DNA of 53,587 nucleotides from Roseovarius pacificus (GCF_900142665.1 NZ_FRBR01000018.1:1-53587); one strand, 5' to 3'; shown: positions 35,801 through 43,859, counted from the stretch's first letter. Numbers and translations are program-made. The notes: generated by a model from the sequence alone, not told the origin.

Positions 35801-37076
35801 CCTCGATCAACCGTGCGGGCAAGCGCAAGTCATCACTGCCCGTGTTTGAGGGCATGGGCGGGGCAACCGAGGCCATGGCGATGCTCTCGACCAGCGGCGT
35901 GGGATGTTCCTGCGCACCCACGATCTCGATCCGCTGTGGGCGATAGCGCGCATAGATGTCCGAGATCGGCGTGTTGTCGCGCGGGGTCTGAAGGCTCGTG
36001 CAGCTGAGCGGACGGACGGCATTGGCCCGAGATTTGGAGGCGGCCACAGGCGCAGCAGCGGTCTTGCGCGGGGCAGAAGATCGAGCGGTCGGCCGCTCGT
36101 GAGGGATCGCTTCAACCCGTTGGACGGGGCGCATCTCGGTCCGGGTCGCGGCCACGGCGTCGACATATGCCAAGGCTTCATCCAGATCCCGGACATTTGC
36201 GCGGATCATCTCGCCATCCTCCTGCATCTTGTCGAAGATCATGAGCTGGGTTTCGACAGAGGTGCCGAGCTTGCGGTAGACCTGCCCCGGCATCGTCAAC
36301 GCCAAGCGCGGCGTCAGGAGACCGCAGGCGCGGGACCAATGCGCGGCATCGCGTTCGGGCGTGAACCCCTGCGGCATGACAGCCACCAGCCGCCCGCCGG
36401 GTGCCAGGCGCTTGGCAGCCGCGATGAGATGCTTGGCGGCGATGTGCTTGTCTCGGGAGCGATCGACCGAGGCGGCAAAGGGCGGGTTCATCACCACGAC
36501 GTCGGGTAGAACCGGGGTCTGCAGCAGATCATCGATATGCTCACCGTTATGGCCCGTCACATCGCCGCCAAAGACCGCGCGCAAAAGGCTCTGGCGAAAG
36601 GGGTCGATCTCGTTGAGCACAAGCGTGGCACCAGCCCGGGTAGCGAAAGCAGCCAGGGCACCGGTGCCAGCCGAGGGCTCCAGCACGGTCTCGCCCTTGC
36701 GAATGGATGCCGCCCGCAAGACCAGCGCCGCGAATGGCAGCGGCGTGGAAAACTGCTGCAGCCGGATCTGCTGCTCGGAGCGGCGGGTTTCCGTCAGGAG
36801 CCGCGAGGCAAGCAGCCTTGCAGCGGCGATGTCACCTGAAGCACCTTCCCCACGCAGCAGCACCTGAACAGCCGCGGCCTGCATCAGGTCATATGCCATG
36901 CGCCAGTCCCAGGCACCGCCGGCATCGCTGCCATGGAACGTCTCGCGCATGATACGCGCGAGCGCTGAACTGCGCAGGGGTTGGTTGTCGACCTCCGCGC
37001 CGATCTGCGCGAGGGCAGAGGCGAGGTTAGCGTCGGATTCAACAGGATTGGGGAGCGTTGAGCGGGGCTTGGACAT
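32814..37076 (-). CDS. strawberry-notch-like protein: DNA methylase domain + superfamily 2 helicase
   Basis: 1420 residues. The N-terminal third is an adenine-type methyltransferase: QQFSTP at about 108-113, motif I EPSAGTGALAAFA at 133-145, NEIDPF, and motif IV NPPF at 197-200. A linker (about 310-410) is low in complexity. The middle is the strawberry-notch ATPase: Walker A FLGDGTGCGKGRE at 478-490 and FDEAHAMQNA at 587-596. It is followed by the helicase C part with ILIFSDAGGTGRSYHAAQTA and GLGRTHRSAQVS. Such fused proteins are typical of large plasmids and phages and are believed to protect or remodel incoming DNA. No target-recognition domain is obvious. Length is normal for the family. 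A terminator and the RelBE-type pair precede it. Confidence 0.85.
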   Translation of the reverse strand: MSKPRSTLPNPVESDANLASALAQIGAEVDNQPLRSSALARIMRETFHGSDAGGAWDWRMAYDLMQAAAVQVLLRGEGASGDIAAARLLASRLLTETRRSEQQIRLQQFSTPLPFAALVLRAASIRKGETVLEPSAGTGALAAFATRAGATLVLNEIDPFRQSLLRAVFGGDVTGHNGEHIDDLLQTPVLPDVVVMNPPFAASVDRSRDKHIAAKHLIAAAKRLAPGGRLVAVMPQGFTPERDAAHWSRACGLLTPRLALTMPGQVYRKLGTSVETQLMIFDKMQEDGEMIRANVRDLDEALAYVDAVAATRTEMRPVQRVEAIPHERPTARSSAPRKTAAAPVAASKSRANAVRPLSCTSLQTPRDNTPISDIYARYRPQRIEIVGAQEHPTPLVESIAMASVAPPMPSNTGSDDLRLPARLIEEGHLSEAQLETIIMAHDAHGRDLPGRFTIDDDQTKLTRADDDPDARAYRLGYFLGDGTGCGKGRECAGLILVNWLSGRRKAIWVSKSATLIEDAIRDWTDLGGSPADIQPLSKWKPDQPVPMGDGILFVTYATLRSAGKCGTTRLSQILDWMGEGFDGVLAFDEAHAMQNAAGSEQGRGVKPSQQGLAGLRLQLAAPRARVFYISATGATSVHNLAYAARLGLWGQGPEYPFPSRESFVSAMEAGGVAAMEVVARDLKTLGLYTARALSFDGVEYDVLEHALTPAQIEVYDAYAGAFRTIHHNLEAALTATGVNGASGETNASAARASAKSRFESTKQRFFNHLLMGMKALTIIRSIADDLAAGNACVIQVVSTGESLLKRRLETMDTEDELVEGALTPRDYVLGYLEQAFPIHAQKLVEIDGNMVAEPLRDETGTLVVSREALALRDAAMMELMTLAPIPSALDQILWAFGDEAVAEVTGRSIRPLKAEDGHLFIEKRSASSNSSETQAFMDGEKDILIFSDAGGTGRSYHAAQTAKNQKRRRHYLLEPGWRADAAIQGLGRTHRSAQVSAPFFRVCTSDVHGEKRFTSTIAKRLDQLGALTKGQRETGSQGMFREEDNLESPIARAALRGYFADLAAGRAEAMSYESFTDWTALRLIDKDGVLLEELPPIQRFLNRVLALPIHMQNALFAEFMRRIADQTERARAAGTLDLGVETLRGDKIEQVSTEDLWTCPKSGAVTRIIGLEVTDPVHVLGAKEAMSRNPDKLPMVNRASGRAALISARPMQMYDEDIVTLMRKAVRPNGSSYLEEARFESSAWEEIGKPEFARLWDAEAASLPKTTTTKLYLLTGLLLPIWKDIPTTNERIYRVTPDGATAMIGRTLSEQGAAALRARFLVSNPQTPEDMLTAALGTTAPVDLGRGLTLTRRRVAGEMRLELGGADKGMIEGLKAMGCFTEIIAFQLRVFLPHGDGIDTGSILARIVGQRAARAAEQAA

Positions 37077-37115
37077 GTGGGTTTCCTTTGGATCAGGGTC
37101 TGAGTTCCAAAGAAC

Positions 37116-37153
37116 AAAAAGCCCGCTCTACACTTTGAAGGCGTAGAGCGGGC
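37116..37153 (-). terminator. intrinsic terminator between the toxin gene and the methylase-helicase gene
   Basis: Perfect 11-base arms GCCCGCTCTAC (37121-37131) and GTAGAGCGGGC (37143-37153), loop 11. On the - strand it is followed by TTTTTG. It ends the toxin-antitoxin transcript 30 bases past the toxin stop. Confidence 0.85.
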
Positions 37154-37182
37154 AATTTCTTAGCGGGGGGCCTGCACCCCGA

Positions 37183-37473
37183 TCATGGCCACTGCTGCGC
37201 AGCATGAAGAACGCGCAAAATGGTCACCATCTCAGGGCCTTCAACATAAACCACGATGTAGTTTGGCCGAACAACCATCTCCCTAGTCCCGTCCACACGG
37301 CCCGCGCGGTACATCTGAGGGCGTTCTGGAAGGAGGGACGTCTTGTGTTCAATCTCGTCTTTGAGAACTTGGGCGGCATCCGGGTTGTCGTCAGAGATGT
37401 AGTCAATGATTGCCAGCAAGTCGGCTATGGCCGTGGCTTTCCATTCAAGATTTGGCAAGGCGCTTCCCGTCAA
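37183..37473 (-). CDS. RelE/ParE-family toxin
   Basis: 96 residues with the family's core: LEWKATAIADLLAIIDYISDDNPDAA at about 9-34, LPERPQMYRAGRVDGTREMVVRPNYIVVY near 52-80 and the C-terminal VTILRVLHAAQQWP. This is the RelE/ParE fold; the VRPNYIVVY and LRVLHAxQ blocks are closest to the group that binds the ribosome or gyrase. The mode of action cannot be told from sequence. The gene overlaps the antitoxin gene by 29 bases, so translation is coupled, and a terminator follows. Confidence 0.9.
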   Translation of the reverse strand: MTGSALPNLEWKATAIADLLAIIDYISDDNPDAAQVLKDEIEHKTSLLPERPQMYRAGRVDGTREMVVRPNYIVVYVEGPEMVTILRVLHAAQQWP

Positions 37474-37744
37474 TCAATGCCTGGGCGTCTTGCATCGCCT
37501 TGGCATGGGGCGTTGTGGGCCTAGGATCGTCCAGCGCTTCCTGTACCTTCGCCCGGAACCAGGCGTCATAGGCATCCGGATCAGAAGTCAATCCGGCAGG
37601 CAAGCCACCTTCTGCGGCCACGCGGGTCAGAAGAATACGCACCGCGTCGGAGAGCGTCAGACCGACGCCCGCAAGTGCGTCCGAAGCCTGTGCTTTCAGC
37701 TGATCGTCAACACGGACATGAAGCATGGATGTTTGGGCAGGCAT
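37445..37744 (-). CDS. RelB/DinJ-type antitoxin
   Basis: 99 residues. Ribbon-helix-helix N-terminus: MLHVRVDDQLKAQASDALAG and VGLTLSDAVRILLTRVAAEGGLP (residues 7-50), the DinJ/RelB pattern. The C-terminal half, rich in Ala, Asp and Lys, would wrap the toxin. GGAGG lies 8 bases before the ATG. A perfect palindrome at 37773-37790, 29 bases before the start, is the likely operator for autoregulation. Confidence 0.9.
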   Translation of the reverse strand: MPAQTSMLHVRVDDQLKAQASDALAGVGLTLSDAVRILLTRVAAEGGLPAGLTSDPDAYDAWFRAKVQEALDDPRPTTPHAKAMQDAQALIDGKRLAKS

Positions 37745-37772
37745 GGATGGTCCTCCAGTTGATGGGAGTGAT

Positions 37773-37790
37773 GTATCTCATTTGAGATAC
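37773..37790. promoter_or_regulatory. palindromic operator of the RelBE-type operon
   Basis: Perfect inverted repeat GTATCTCA-TT-TGAGATAC, 8-base arms and 2-base spacer, just upstream of the antitoxin start. Ribbon-helix-helix antitoxins bind such short palindromes and repress their own operon; binding is inferred. Confidence 0.75.
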
Positions 37791-37848
37791 GAATTCAAGT
37801 CGGCAGTATGCGCGCGCGTGGTCCCGTGGTGTTGTCTCAGCGGGAAAC

Positions 37849-38505
37849 TCAGCCACCCTGCCCCGCCAGGAACTCCGCCAGCACAGGACTGGCCGCGCCT
37901 TTTGCGGAGCTGAGCAGCTCCGAGCCCGCAAGCGAGGCCTTCGATAGGCGTACGAGCCCGCCGGTTTCCTCGATGCGGTAGCAGCGGCGTTTCTGCCGGC
38001 CCCGCCTGTAGTGCGTCGCGGTGACGATCTGGCAGGTGCTGCCATCGGTGAGCGTCACGGGCGCGGCGAGCCTGATCTTGTCGCCTTCCTGGTAGTCCGG
38101 GATCGCAGCCCAATCCCGGCAGCGCTGGCGCCAGTCATGGGCGTAGCTGTCGGGATCTTTCAGGTCGGAGAGGAGCTCGATCAGCCCAAGGGGAGCACGC
38201 GACTCGTTCGGGCCAGCGCTTTCCTCCATGTCCTTGTAGCCCCAGCAGCCGTCATCGTATCGGGTGAGGAAGACAGCTCCGAAAGTGATGGAGCCATCCG
38301 CATCGGTGACATAGGTCGCGTCCTCGACAGGGGTGCCGTCCCGATTGGTGACCCTAGCCGCTGCATACCAGGTGGAGCCGACCTTACAGGCCTTGACCAG
38401 TTCGGTTTTGCGCGTGTCGCCCTCAAAGGTGCAGAGCCGGGCAATCTCCGCTTTCTCGTCCGCGTAGGTCCGGACGCGGCGATCGGTGTAGAAGAGCCAT
38501 CCCAT
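37849..38505 (-). CDS. DUF6927 domain protein
   Basis: 218 residues starting MGWLFYTDRRVRTYADEKAEIARLCTF, a start shared by plasmid proteins of this group. The middle has VGSTWYAAARV and FGAVFLTRYDDGCWGYKDMEESAGP; the C-terminal part has YQEGDKIRLAAPVTLTDGSTC and HYRRGRQKRRCYRIEE. Function unknown. Its ATG shares one base with the stop of the gene upstream (TAATG), so both are translated from one message with the ParB-like gene further upstream. Confidence 0.75.
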   Translation of the reverse strand: MGWLFYTDRRVRTYADEKAEIARLCTFEGDTRKTELVKACKVGSTWYAAARVTNRDGTPVEDATYVTDADGSITFGAVFLTRYDDGCWGYKDMEESAGPNESRAPLGLIELLSDLKDPDSYAHDWRQRCRDWAAIPDYQEGDKIRLAAPVTLTDGSTCQIVTATHYRRGRQKRRCYRIEETGGLVRLSKASLAGSELLSSAKGAASPVLAEFLAGQGG

Positions 38506-39098
38506 TATGCCGCCCTCCGGTCATCGATTTCCATCAATGCATCGAGCGGCACGCGGTAGGGCTGCATGGCGTCGAAATCCTCGCAATTGCCGCAGTTCTG
38601 CACGATCGCGAAGGTGTCGCAGGCATCCTTGAGGATGACCCGGAAGGTGCCGCCGAGGCCCGAGGGCACCTCGTAGGTCCCACCGATGAGATAGTCCGAG
38701 GCCCGGCGCACGAAGACGCGGATGCTGTGGCCATCGGTGGCGAGCCGGATCGCCCCCCGCCCCCGGTCGATGAGCACCTGCACGTCATCTAGGATGTCGG
38801 TGTAGAACTGGCCAGTCAGATCGCGAAACGCCATGCGGCGCTGCGCCATCCAGTCTGTGTCGCGAAACGGGTTCATGCCATCGGCGAAGGCGAAGGAGGG
38901 ATCGGCCTGTTCGGTGGTGACGATACGGGTGGTCGTGCCATCGATGCCGTTCGAACGCAGATGCACACCATTGCCGACGATGAGGATCAGGGCCGGCCTG
39001 TCCACGGGCCCGTTCCAGTTGGGCAGGAAGGTTTTGCAGGCGCGCGCATGTGCGATTTGCGCCGCGACAGCGGACGCAGAGAACTTGAGAATAGCCAT
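38505..39098 (-). CDS. hypothetical plasmid protein
   Basis: 197 residues starting MAILKFSASAVAAQIAHARACKTFLPNW. The middle has PALILIVGNGVHLRSNGIDG and DWMAQRRMAFRD; the C-terminus contains CGNCEDFD. No family function is known to me. The start at 39098 is chosen because the frame upstream of it overlaps the intergenic leader and has no binding site. It sits between the large ParB-like gene and DUF6927 on the same strand with short spacing, in an operon-like run. Confidence 0.65.
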   Translation of the reverse strand: MAILKFSASAVAAQIAHARACKTFLPNWNGPVDRPALILIVGNGVHLRSNGIDGTTTRIVTTEQADPSFAFADGMNPFRDTDWMAQRRMAFRDLTGQFYTDILDDVQVLIDRGRGAIRLATDGHSIRVFVRRASDYLIGGTYEVPSGLGGTFRVILKDACDTFAIVQNCGNCEDFDAMQPYRVPLDALMEIDDRRAA

Positions 39099-39172
39099 GG
39101 GGATGTCTTTCTGTTCGGTTTGGAAGGGTCGACCCGCGCGCTCGGAATGCTCCGCGCGGGTCACTTGATGCG

Positions 39173-41155
39173 TCAGGCCGCTTGCGCGACCTCGCTGGCA
39201 GGCTCCGGAGTTTCCACGGTGGGCTCCGCCTCCTCAAAGGCGACACCGGCGGTCTGCATCATCGGCGGGCACCAGGCGGCCACGGCAGCGCGCTGCGCGT
39301 CCGTGAGTGTGGCGAAGGGTTCGGCGAAGAGCTTGTCACAAAAGGCGACGATCTCCTTCTTGCTCGACGAGGCCAGCGTCACCGCCTCCTGGGCGAGACC
39401 CAGATCTTCGCCGAGGATCCTCAGGAGCCAGGCCTTCTTGAAGCGGTTGAAGAGCGCCGCATTCGGCGTCCAGTGGGCGCGGATGTCGGGCATGATCTCG
39501 ATCTCGAACGCATGCATCAGGCTGTCGCGCTGGCGGTCCCGCGCGAAGCAGGACTGCGTGGTGCTGGCGGTTGCAAAGGCGACGAGCTTGGCCTTCTCGC
39601 CTGCCTCCAGCGCGCGGAACGCCGCGAACTGATCGGCAGGGGACCGGGTGTCATCGAGCCAGGAGAGGTCCAGCACATCATGCGCCGCCGCCACCTGCTC
39701 AAGCGAGGTCTCGTCGATCTCGTCCATCTTGGCATGGCTGCGGTATTCCTTGCGGGCATCGATCTTGATCGCCTGCGTCACGCTCATCCCGGTGCCCAGG
39801 ACGTCGCTGACCAGCTTGAAGAGCGTCAGATCGAGCGTGGCCTCGGGATGCAGCGCCATCGCGGCGCCAAGGGCCATGGCCCGCTCGGTCTTGAGGTCCT
39901 CGGCCAGCGAGGCTGGGTAGGTGATTTCGCCGGCGTCCGGGGCCTCCTCCGCGGTCGGGCTTGCCGAGGAGCCGCGCGCGCCCTCCTCTTTGACGGTGTC
40001 CTCCGGGCGAACCAGGCCCACATGGAGCGTCACCTGCCCACTCGACCAGGACGCAATCACACCGGCGCGGGCCAGGTCGTCGGCGCTGTAGGCCTCCTGC
40101 AGGTCGCGGGCTTCCTCTTCCAAGGCGTCCACGCGGTCGTAGAGAGCGTTGTAGGCGTCGTCTTCGAGCCCCTCATCCTCCATCTCGAGCTGGAGCTTCT
40201 CGAGTTCCGCGGTGATCTCGTCGATGCGCTTTTGGGTGGCTTCATTGGGCTCGATCGGGCCGGGATAGACGCGGCCATAGTCGGCCATGGTCGCGTAATC
40301 ATAGCGCAGCATTGCATCCGCCCAAGCAAAGCCCAGCTTGATGCGAGCCTCCTCGGCAGCGGCCCCGAGCTTCTCGAGCAGGATAGTCTCAACCAGCGCG
40401 GCATCCTCGAGCACGGAATGCTCGTCCAGGAGATCAGCCACGATGGCCCCGCCGCGGGCCTCATAGTCCTCGCGCACGAAAGCCCCGATATCGTCGCTGA
40501 CCTGCACCCCGCGGGATTTGAGCGCTTGACGCACGGTATAGGCCTGAAGGTAGCTGTCCTCCTTCGTGAGCGCCTCGTAGACCTCATTCTGCACCTCCTG
40601 GCTCGGGTGCTCGGCGAAGGCTTTCATCGTGTCGAGCGTGATCACTTTGGCCCGGGCCGCGGCGCGGATGTCGGGGTGGATCAGCCCATAGCGCAACCGG
40701 CCTTTGACGGCGGCGATCGTGGTGCCGAAGGTCTTGGCGATGGTCTCGGGCGTCTGACCGTCGACCTCCATCATCCGCGCAAAGGCCTCGAATTCGTCGA
40801 TCGCGTTCATCGGCGATTGCGTGATGTTCTCGGCGAGCGACAGCGCCGTGGTGACGTCGCAATCCTCGAGCACGAGGCGGCAGTCTACCTTGGTCTTCGC
40901 CGTAAAGCCTTTGGCGGCCTTGTCCGCGACCAGTTCCTTCAGGGCTGCATGACGGCGACCGCCTGCGAGTACGGCATATTTGCCGTCGATCTTCTGAACC
41001 AGGAGCGGCTGGAGGAGACCCAGTACGGCGATGCTGGCTTTCAGATGCGCGATGTTCTCGGAATCATAAGTTTCCGGCGAGTTGCTGCGCACATTGGCGG
41101 GATGCGGGACCAGATCGCCGATGGCGACGGAAGCGGGATTAAGACCTGCGGTCAT
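39173..41155 (-). CDS. large ParB/RepB/Spo0J-family protein (not the partition ParB)
   Basis: 660 residues. N-terminal ParB-like domain: VPHPANVRSNS at about 16-26, LLQPLLVQ, and AGGRRHAAL at 64-72, the CTP-binding motif of ParB. It continues with LSLAENITQSPMNAIDEFEAFARM near 110-132 and a helix-turn-helix TPETIAKTFGTTIAAVKGRLRYG near 137-159. The remaining 450 residues are acidic and helical with long charged stretches (about 300-350) and no known domain. Similar long ParB-like proteins lie beside the strawberry-notch gene on many plasmids. The real partition protein here is RepB at 46116, so this one likely serves another DNA-binding task. A terminator lies upstream of the gene. Confidence 0.82.
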   Translation of the reverse strand: MTAGLNPASVAIGDLVPHPANVRSNSPETYDSENIAHLKASIAVLGLLQPLLVQKIDGKYAVLAGGRRHAALKELVADKAAKGFTAKTKVDCRLVLEDCDVTTALSLAENITQSPMNAIDEFEAFARMMEVDGQTPETIAKTFGTTIAAVKGRLRYGLIHPDIRAAARAKVITLDTMKAFAEHPSQEVQNEVYEALTKEDSYLQAYTVRQALKSRGVQVSDDIGAFVREDYEARGGAIVADLLDEHSVLEDAALVETILLEKLGAAAEEARIKLGFAWADAMLRYDYATMADYGRVYPGPIEPNEATQKRIDEITAELEKLQLEMEDEGLEDDAYNALYDRVDALEEEARDLQEAYSADDLARAGVIASWSSGQVTLHVGLVRPEDTVKEEGARGSSASPTAEEAPDAGEITYPASLAEDLKTERAMALGAAMALHPEATLDLTLFKLVSDVLGTGMSVTQAIKIDARKEYRSHAKMDEIDETSLEQVAAAHDVLDLSWLDDTRSPADQFAAFRALEAGEKAKLVAFATASTTQSCFARDRQRDSLMHAFEIEIMPDIRAHWTPNAALFNRFKKAWLLRILGEDLGLAQEAVTLASSSKKEIVAFCDKLFAEPFATLTDAQRAAVAAWCPPMMQTAGVAFEEAEPTVETPEPASEVAQAA

Positions 41156-41238
41156 GGGATATCCTTCTTGGTGAGTTAGATGCGGCCCGCGCCATCACGC
41201 GCGTGACCAATCCCCGGCTTCGGGGATCACCACGACAA

Positions 41239-41274
41239 AAGGCCCGCTTTGCCTTTTAGGGGGCAGCGGGCCTT
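41239..41274 (-). terminator. intrinsic terminator between DUF3768 and the ParB-like gene
   Basis: Perfect 10-base arms AAGGCCCGCT and AGCGGGCCTT around a 16-base loop, followed on the - strand by TTGTCG, giving a short T run with the arm. It lies 37 bases past the DUF3768 stop. A second small hairpin, ATCCCCG/CGGGGAT, lies at about 41211-41228. Confidence 0.7.
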
Positions 41275-41310
41275 CATCGTCTGGGGTGTCAGTGGGAGGA
41301 GTCCCCTCCC

Positions 41311-41700
41311 CTACCAGTCGCGCGCCAACATGATGGTCAGCACGCGCATGGTGGTGGCGGGGTTGCCCGGGGTCTCGGCCCCGTAGCGGAAATCGGAATC
41401 CGCTTCGTACAAATCCAGTTTCCAGAACACGGTCTCGCCGCGGACCTCGACCGCCCCGAAATCGTGCCATCCCTCGGGGTCATTTTCGGGTTCGAACGTG
41501 TCGAACATTCCCGTGGCCTTCACCGCCTCGGCCATGAAGCCGTCACCGGCCTCCATAAGCGAGCGGGTCACATGCATCCGGCCCTGGATGGGCTGCTCGG
41601 GCGGCACACCGAGGCAGGCGAGCTTGCGAAACGCGTCGTTCTGCGCTGCGATCACACTTGGATCAGGGCAGTCTGTCTGGGTTTGTGCGGTGATGGTCAT
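41311..41700 (-). CDS. DUF3768 family protein
   Basis: 129 residues. The DUF3768 core is clear: AQNDAFRKLACLG at about 19-31, GRMHVTRSLMEAG and FDTFEPENDPEGWHDFGAVEV near 66-86, with FWKLDLYE and a C-terminal LTIMLARDW. Widespread on alphaproteobacterial plasmids, function unknown. The gene has its own terminator downstream and an AAAGGAGAG binding site before ATG 41700. Confidence 0.85.
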   Translation of the reverse strand: MTITAQTQTDCPDPSVIAAQNDAFRKLACLGVPPEQPIQGRMHVTRSLMEAGDGFMAEAVKATGMFDTFEPENDPEGWHDFGAVEVRGETVFWKLDLYEADSDFRYGAETPGNPATTMRVLTIMLARDW

Positions 41701-41787
41701 GGGGCTCTCCTTTGAGATGTTGAAACACCCTTCTCAAAGCCCGCTTTTCCTTTTCCGCCCGGCGGATGAATCGAGGCCGAAGGCGCC

Positions 41788-41997
41788 CTACCCTAACAGC
41801 CCTTTGGGTCGGTAATTCGGGTTGGGGATGGTTTCGATCCAGCCGCCCTGTTCCTTGATGGTCTCGAGCGCTGCCGAGAGTGGATAGGCACCCTCGGACG
41901 CGCTCCACCAATAGGCACTGCGCTTGAAGGTGAAGATCTTGCGGCGGCCGTCAGCGAAGCAGGCCACCCGCAGCGTCTTGGGTTCCTTGCGTGGCAT
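41788..41997 (-). CDS. small hypothetical plasmid protein
   Basis: 69 residues: MPRKEPKTLRVACFADGRRKIFTFKRSAYWW, then SAALETIKEQGGWIETIPNPNYRPKGLLG. Basic N-terminus and a compact alpha-beta pattern. The family is not recognised, but the gene sits between ArdC and DUF3768 on the same strand with short gaps, consistent with a real member of the conserved plasmid module. Confidence 0.6.
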   Translation of the reverse strand: MPRKEPKTLRVACFADGRRKIFTFKRSAYWWSASEGAYPLSAALETIKEQGGWIETIPNPNYRPKGLLG

Positions 41998-42020
41998 AGG
42001 TGTCTCCGTTCTCCCTGTGG

Positions 42021-42959
42021 TCAGGCGGCCTCGGCGCGGCCCCCTGCCCTGCCCGCCTCCGACCGTGCGATCAAGTAGTCGCAGGCGCGCTGCGCATCAG
42101 CGGCGTGCTTGAAGATGGCGCCCTTGTCCGAGCGCAGAACGCGCAGCCAATTGTAGAGGTAAGCGGCATTCATCTCGAGCGTATGCGCTGTGAAGCCGAG
42201 CGTCTGGCCAAGGAACACCGAGGTCAGCTCGGCGACGATCTCCTCACGGGCATAGGCCGTGTTGCCGAAGCGCGAAAGGCCGTAGTCGCGGTTCAGCCGA
42301 TGGCGCGCCTTGGTGGCATGGGCCAGCTCATGGGCCCAGACCCCGTAAAAATTCCGCGGGTTCTCGAACCGCGTGATGGGCGGCATGAAGACCTTGTCCA
42401 CGGGTGGTAGATAGTAGGCTTCCGTGCCGGTAAAGACGGTTGTGATGTCGATGGCATCGAAAAACGCCTGCATGTGCGGGATGGGTTCGGACGGCGGATG
42501 TTCAGGCGCTGGCTCGGGGTCCGGATAGAAGCTGTCCGGCAGACCCTCGATCTGGCAGGCATTGAACACACGGTAGGATTTCTGGAAGCGGAAGATCCGG
42601 GCCTCCTCGGAGCGGTCATCCCCATCGCTGCGACCGTCCTCATCAGCGGCGTTCGTCCGGCTTTGTCCGTAGTAGACGACGACAGACGACTTCTCGCCCT
42701 TGCGAACCTTTGCGTCCAAAGCATTGGCCTGAGGCAGCGTCATCCAAAAGGGTGAGCTGTGGCCCGCCATCACGGTCCGCATCGTCAGCAGGAAGTTGTT
42801 CACGCCTTGGTAGGGTTCACCGCCCACGCGCAGGGGGCGTGAGCTGCCGCCTGCGGTCCAGGGCTTGCGCCACGGCAGGACGCCGCGCTCGATGATGCGG
42901 ATGATTTCGTTTGTGATGACCTCGGAGGCATCGAATTTGGGCGTGCGGGATCGGGCCAT
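42021..42959 (-). CDS. ardC: ArdC-type antirestriction protein
   Basis: 312 residues. The N-terminal domain (about 10-140) matches the ArdC single-strand DNA-binding region: ITNEIIRIIERGVLPWRKPW, YQGVNNFLL and ARIFRFQKSYRVFNACQIEGLP. The C-terminal domain is a zincin-like metallopeptidase with WAHELAHATKARHRLNRD (His210, Glu211, His214) and the downstream YAREEIVAELTSVFLG containing the third ligand. ArdC protects incoming plasmid DNA from restriction during conjugation, which fits its place in the region beyond oriT. Length is normal. Confidence 0.92.
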   Translation of the reverse strand: MARSRTPKFDASEVITNEIIRIIERGVLPWRKPWTAGGSSRPLRVGGEPYQGVNNFLLTMRTVMAGHSSPFWMTLPQANALDAKVRKGEKSSVVVYYGQSRTNAADEDGRSDGDDRSEEARIFRFQKSYRVFNACQIEGLPDSFYPDPEPAPEHPPSEPIPHMQAFFDAIDITTVFTGTEAYYLPPVDKVFMPPITRFENPRNFYGVWAHELAHATKARHRLNRDYGLSRFGNTAYAREEIVAELTSVFLGQTLGFTAHTLEMNAAYLYNWLRVLRSDKGAIFKHAADAQRACDYLIARSEAGRAGGRAEAA

Positions 42960-42999
42960 GGCTGGCCTCCTTTCGAGTGTTGGTGAGAGGGAGTGGTGA

Positions 43000-43470
43000 T
43001 CAGATTGACTGACGGGGCCGCGGATCGTTGACGATCCTCGCGCCGAGCCGCTCGACCGTGTCGATGTAGGTGGTCAGCGAGACGCACTTGCCGGGACCCG
43101 AATGGTCAGGGTCGACCGATCCGTCCCGCGTCACCCGCGGCAGGTTGGCGAAGGCGATGACATCCGTGAGGGGTTGGATATCGATGAACGGGGTCCCTCG
43201 TGCGACCGCAAGAGCGGCCAAGGGAAAGCGTTCGATCGCCGCGAAAGTCGACACTGTGGTCCAGCCGAGATGAAGGAACGTCCCACCCTCCCCGCAGATC
43301 ACATGCGCGTTTGGCAATAACGCCGCCTGCTTCAGATGGCCGAGATCACGCATGACGGTCTCGCTTTCGAGCCGCTTCGCCAGCCCCGTCTGGCCAGTTC
43401 GGCGCAGTTCTCTATGCCGCCACCAGGAGGCAGCGGTCGCGCGCAACACGCGCAAGACACCTGTTTGCAT
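43000..43470 (-). CDS. hypothetical protein upstream of ardC
   Basis: 156 residues. Basic N-terminal third (WRHRELRRTGQTGLAKRL), then NAHVICGEGGTFLHLGWTTVSTF, PLTDVIAFANLPRVTRDGSV and a C-terminus ending RIVNDPRPRQSI. No signal, membrane segment or known motif. The start at 43470 is chosen because AAGGG lies 6 bases upstream; an in-frame ATG at 43485 is the alternative. Likely cotranscribed with ardC 41 bases downstream. Confidence 0.55.
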   Translation of the reverse strand: MQTGVLRVLRATAASWWRHRELRRTGQTGLAKRLESETVMRDLGHLKQAALLPNAHVICGEGGTFLHLGWTTVSTFAAIERFPLAALAVARGTPFIDIQPLTDVIAFANLPRVTRDGSVDPDHSGPGKCVSLTTYIDTVERLGARIVNDPRPRQSI

Positions 43471-43663
43471 CGGAATGCCCTTCATCAGGAAAGACAGACC
43501 GGAATCCGGCCCGGACCCATCTGAGGGACCCCAAAGGCCCTCATCCGTCAGTCACAAAACCCGAAGAACACTTTCACTTTTCGTGGACCAAACCCATGAA
43601 ACACCCAACCGCCACCGAACTGTACTGGTACGACGGGATCAGAACTTCCACAGGGCCCATGGG

Positions 43664-43837
43664 CTAGACCTGTGGCGGTTCCTTCTTCACGAGATAGCCC
43701 AGACCGCTCAATCGGCCCGCAACTGCCAACTTCTTCGTAAAGCGTGCTGATGCTTTGGCTTCCCGTCGATGTAGCGGATCGGCACCCTGGAAAGGGAAAT
43801 CATGTCGATGAAGGCTGTTATGGGCATGATTTCTCAT
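43664..43837 (-). CDS. doubtful small protein
   Basis: 57 residues: MRNHAHNSLHRHDFPFQ, then RREAKASARFTKKLAVAGRLSGLGYLVKKE. The second half has a natural-looking helical pattern, but there is no clear ribosome binding site and no known family. Listed as uncertain. Confidence 0.25.
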   Translation of the reverse strand: MRNHAHNSLHRHDFPFQGADPLHRREAKASARFTKKLAVAGRLSGLGYLVKKEPPQV

Positions 43838-43859
43838 CGCGAATACCAAAAAACGCAAT

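Noticed and set aside
39173..41155. Reading the 660-residue ParB-like protein as the plasmid partition protein
   Set aside because: RepB at 46116-47045, coupled to RepA and next to the palindromes, fills that role; the larger protein has a different long C-terminus and neighbours.
39182..41179. 665-codon open frame on the + strand
   Set aside because: It lies fully opposite the ParB-like gene, lacks any domain, and is explained by high third-position GC of the true gene.
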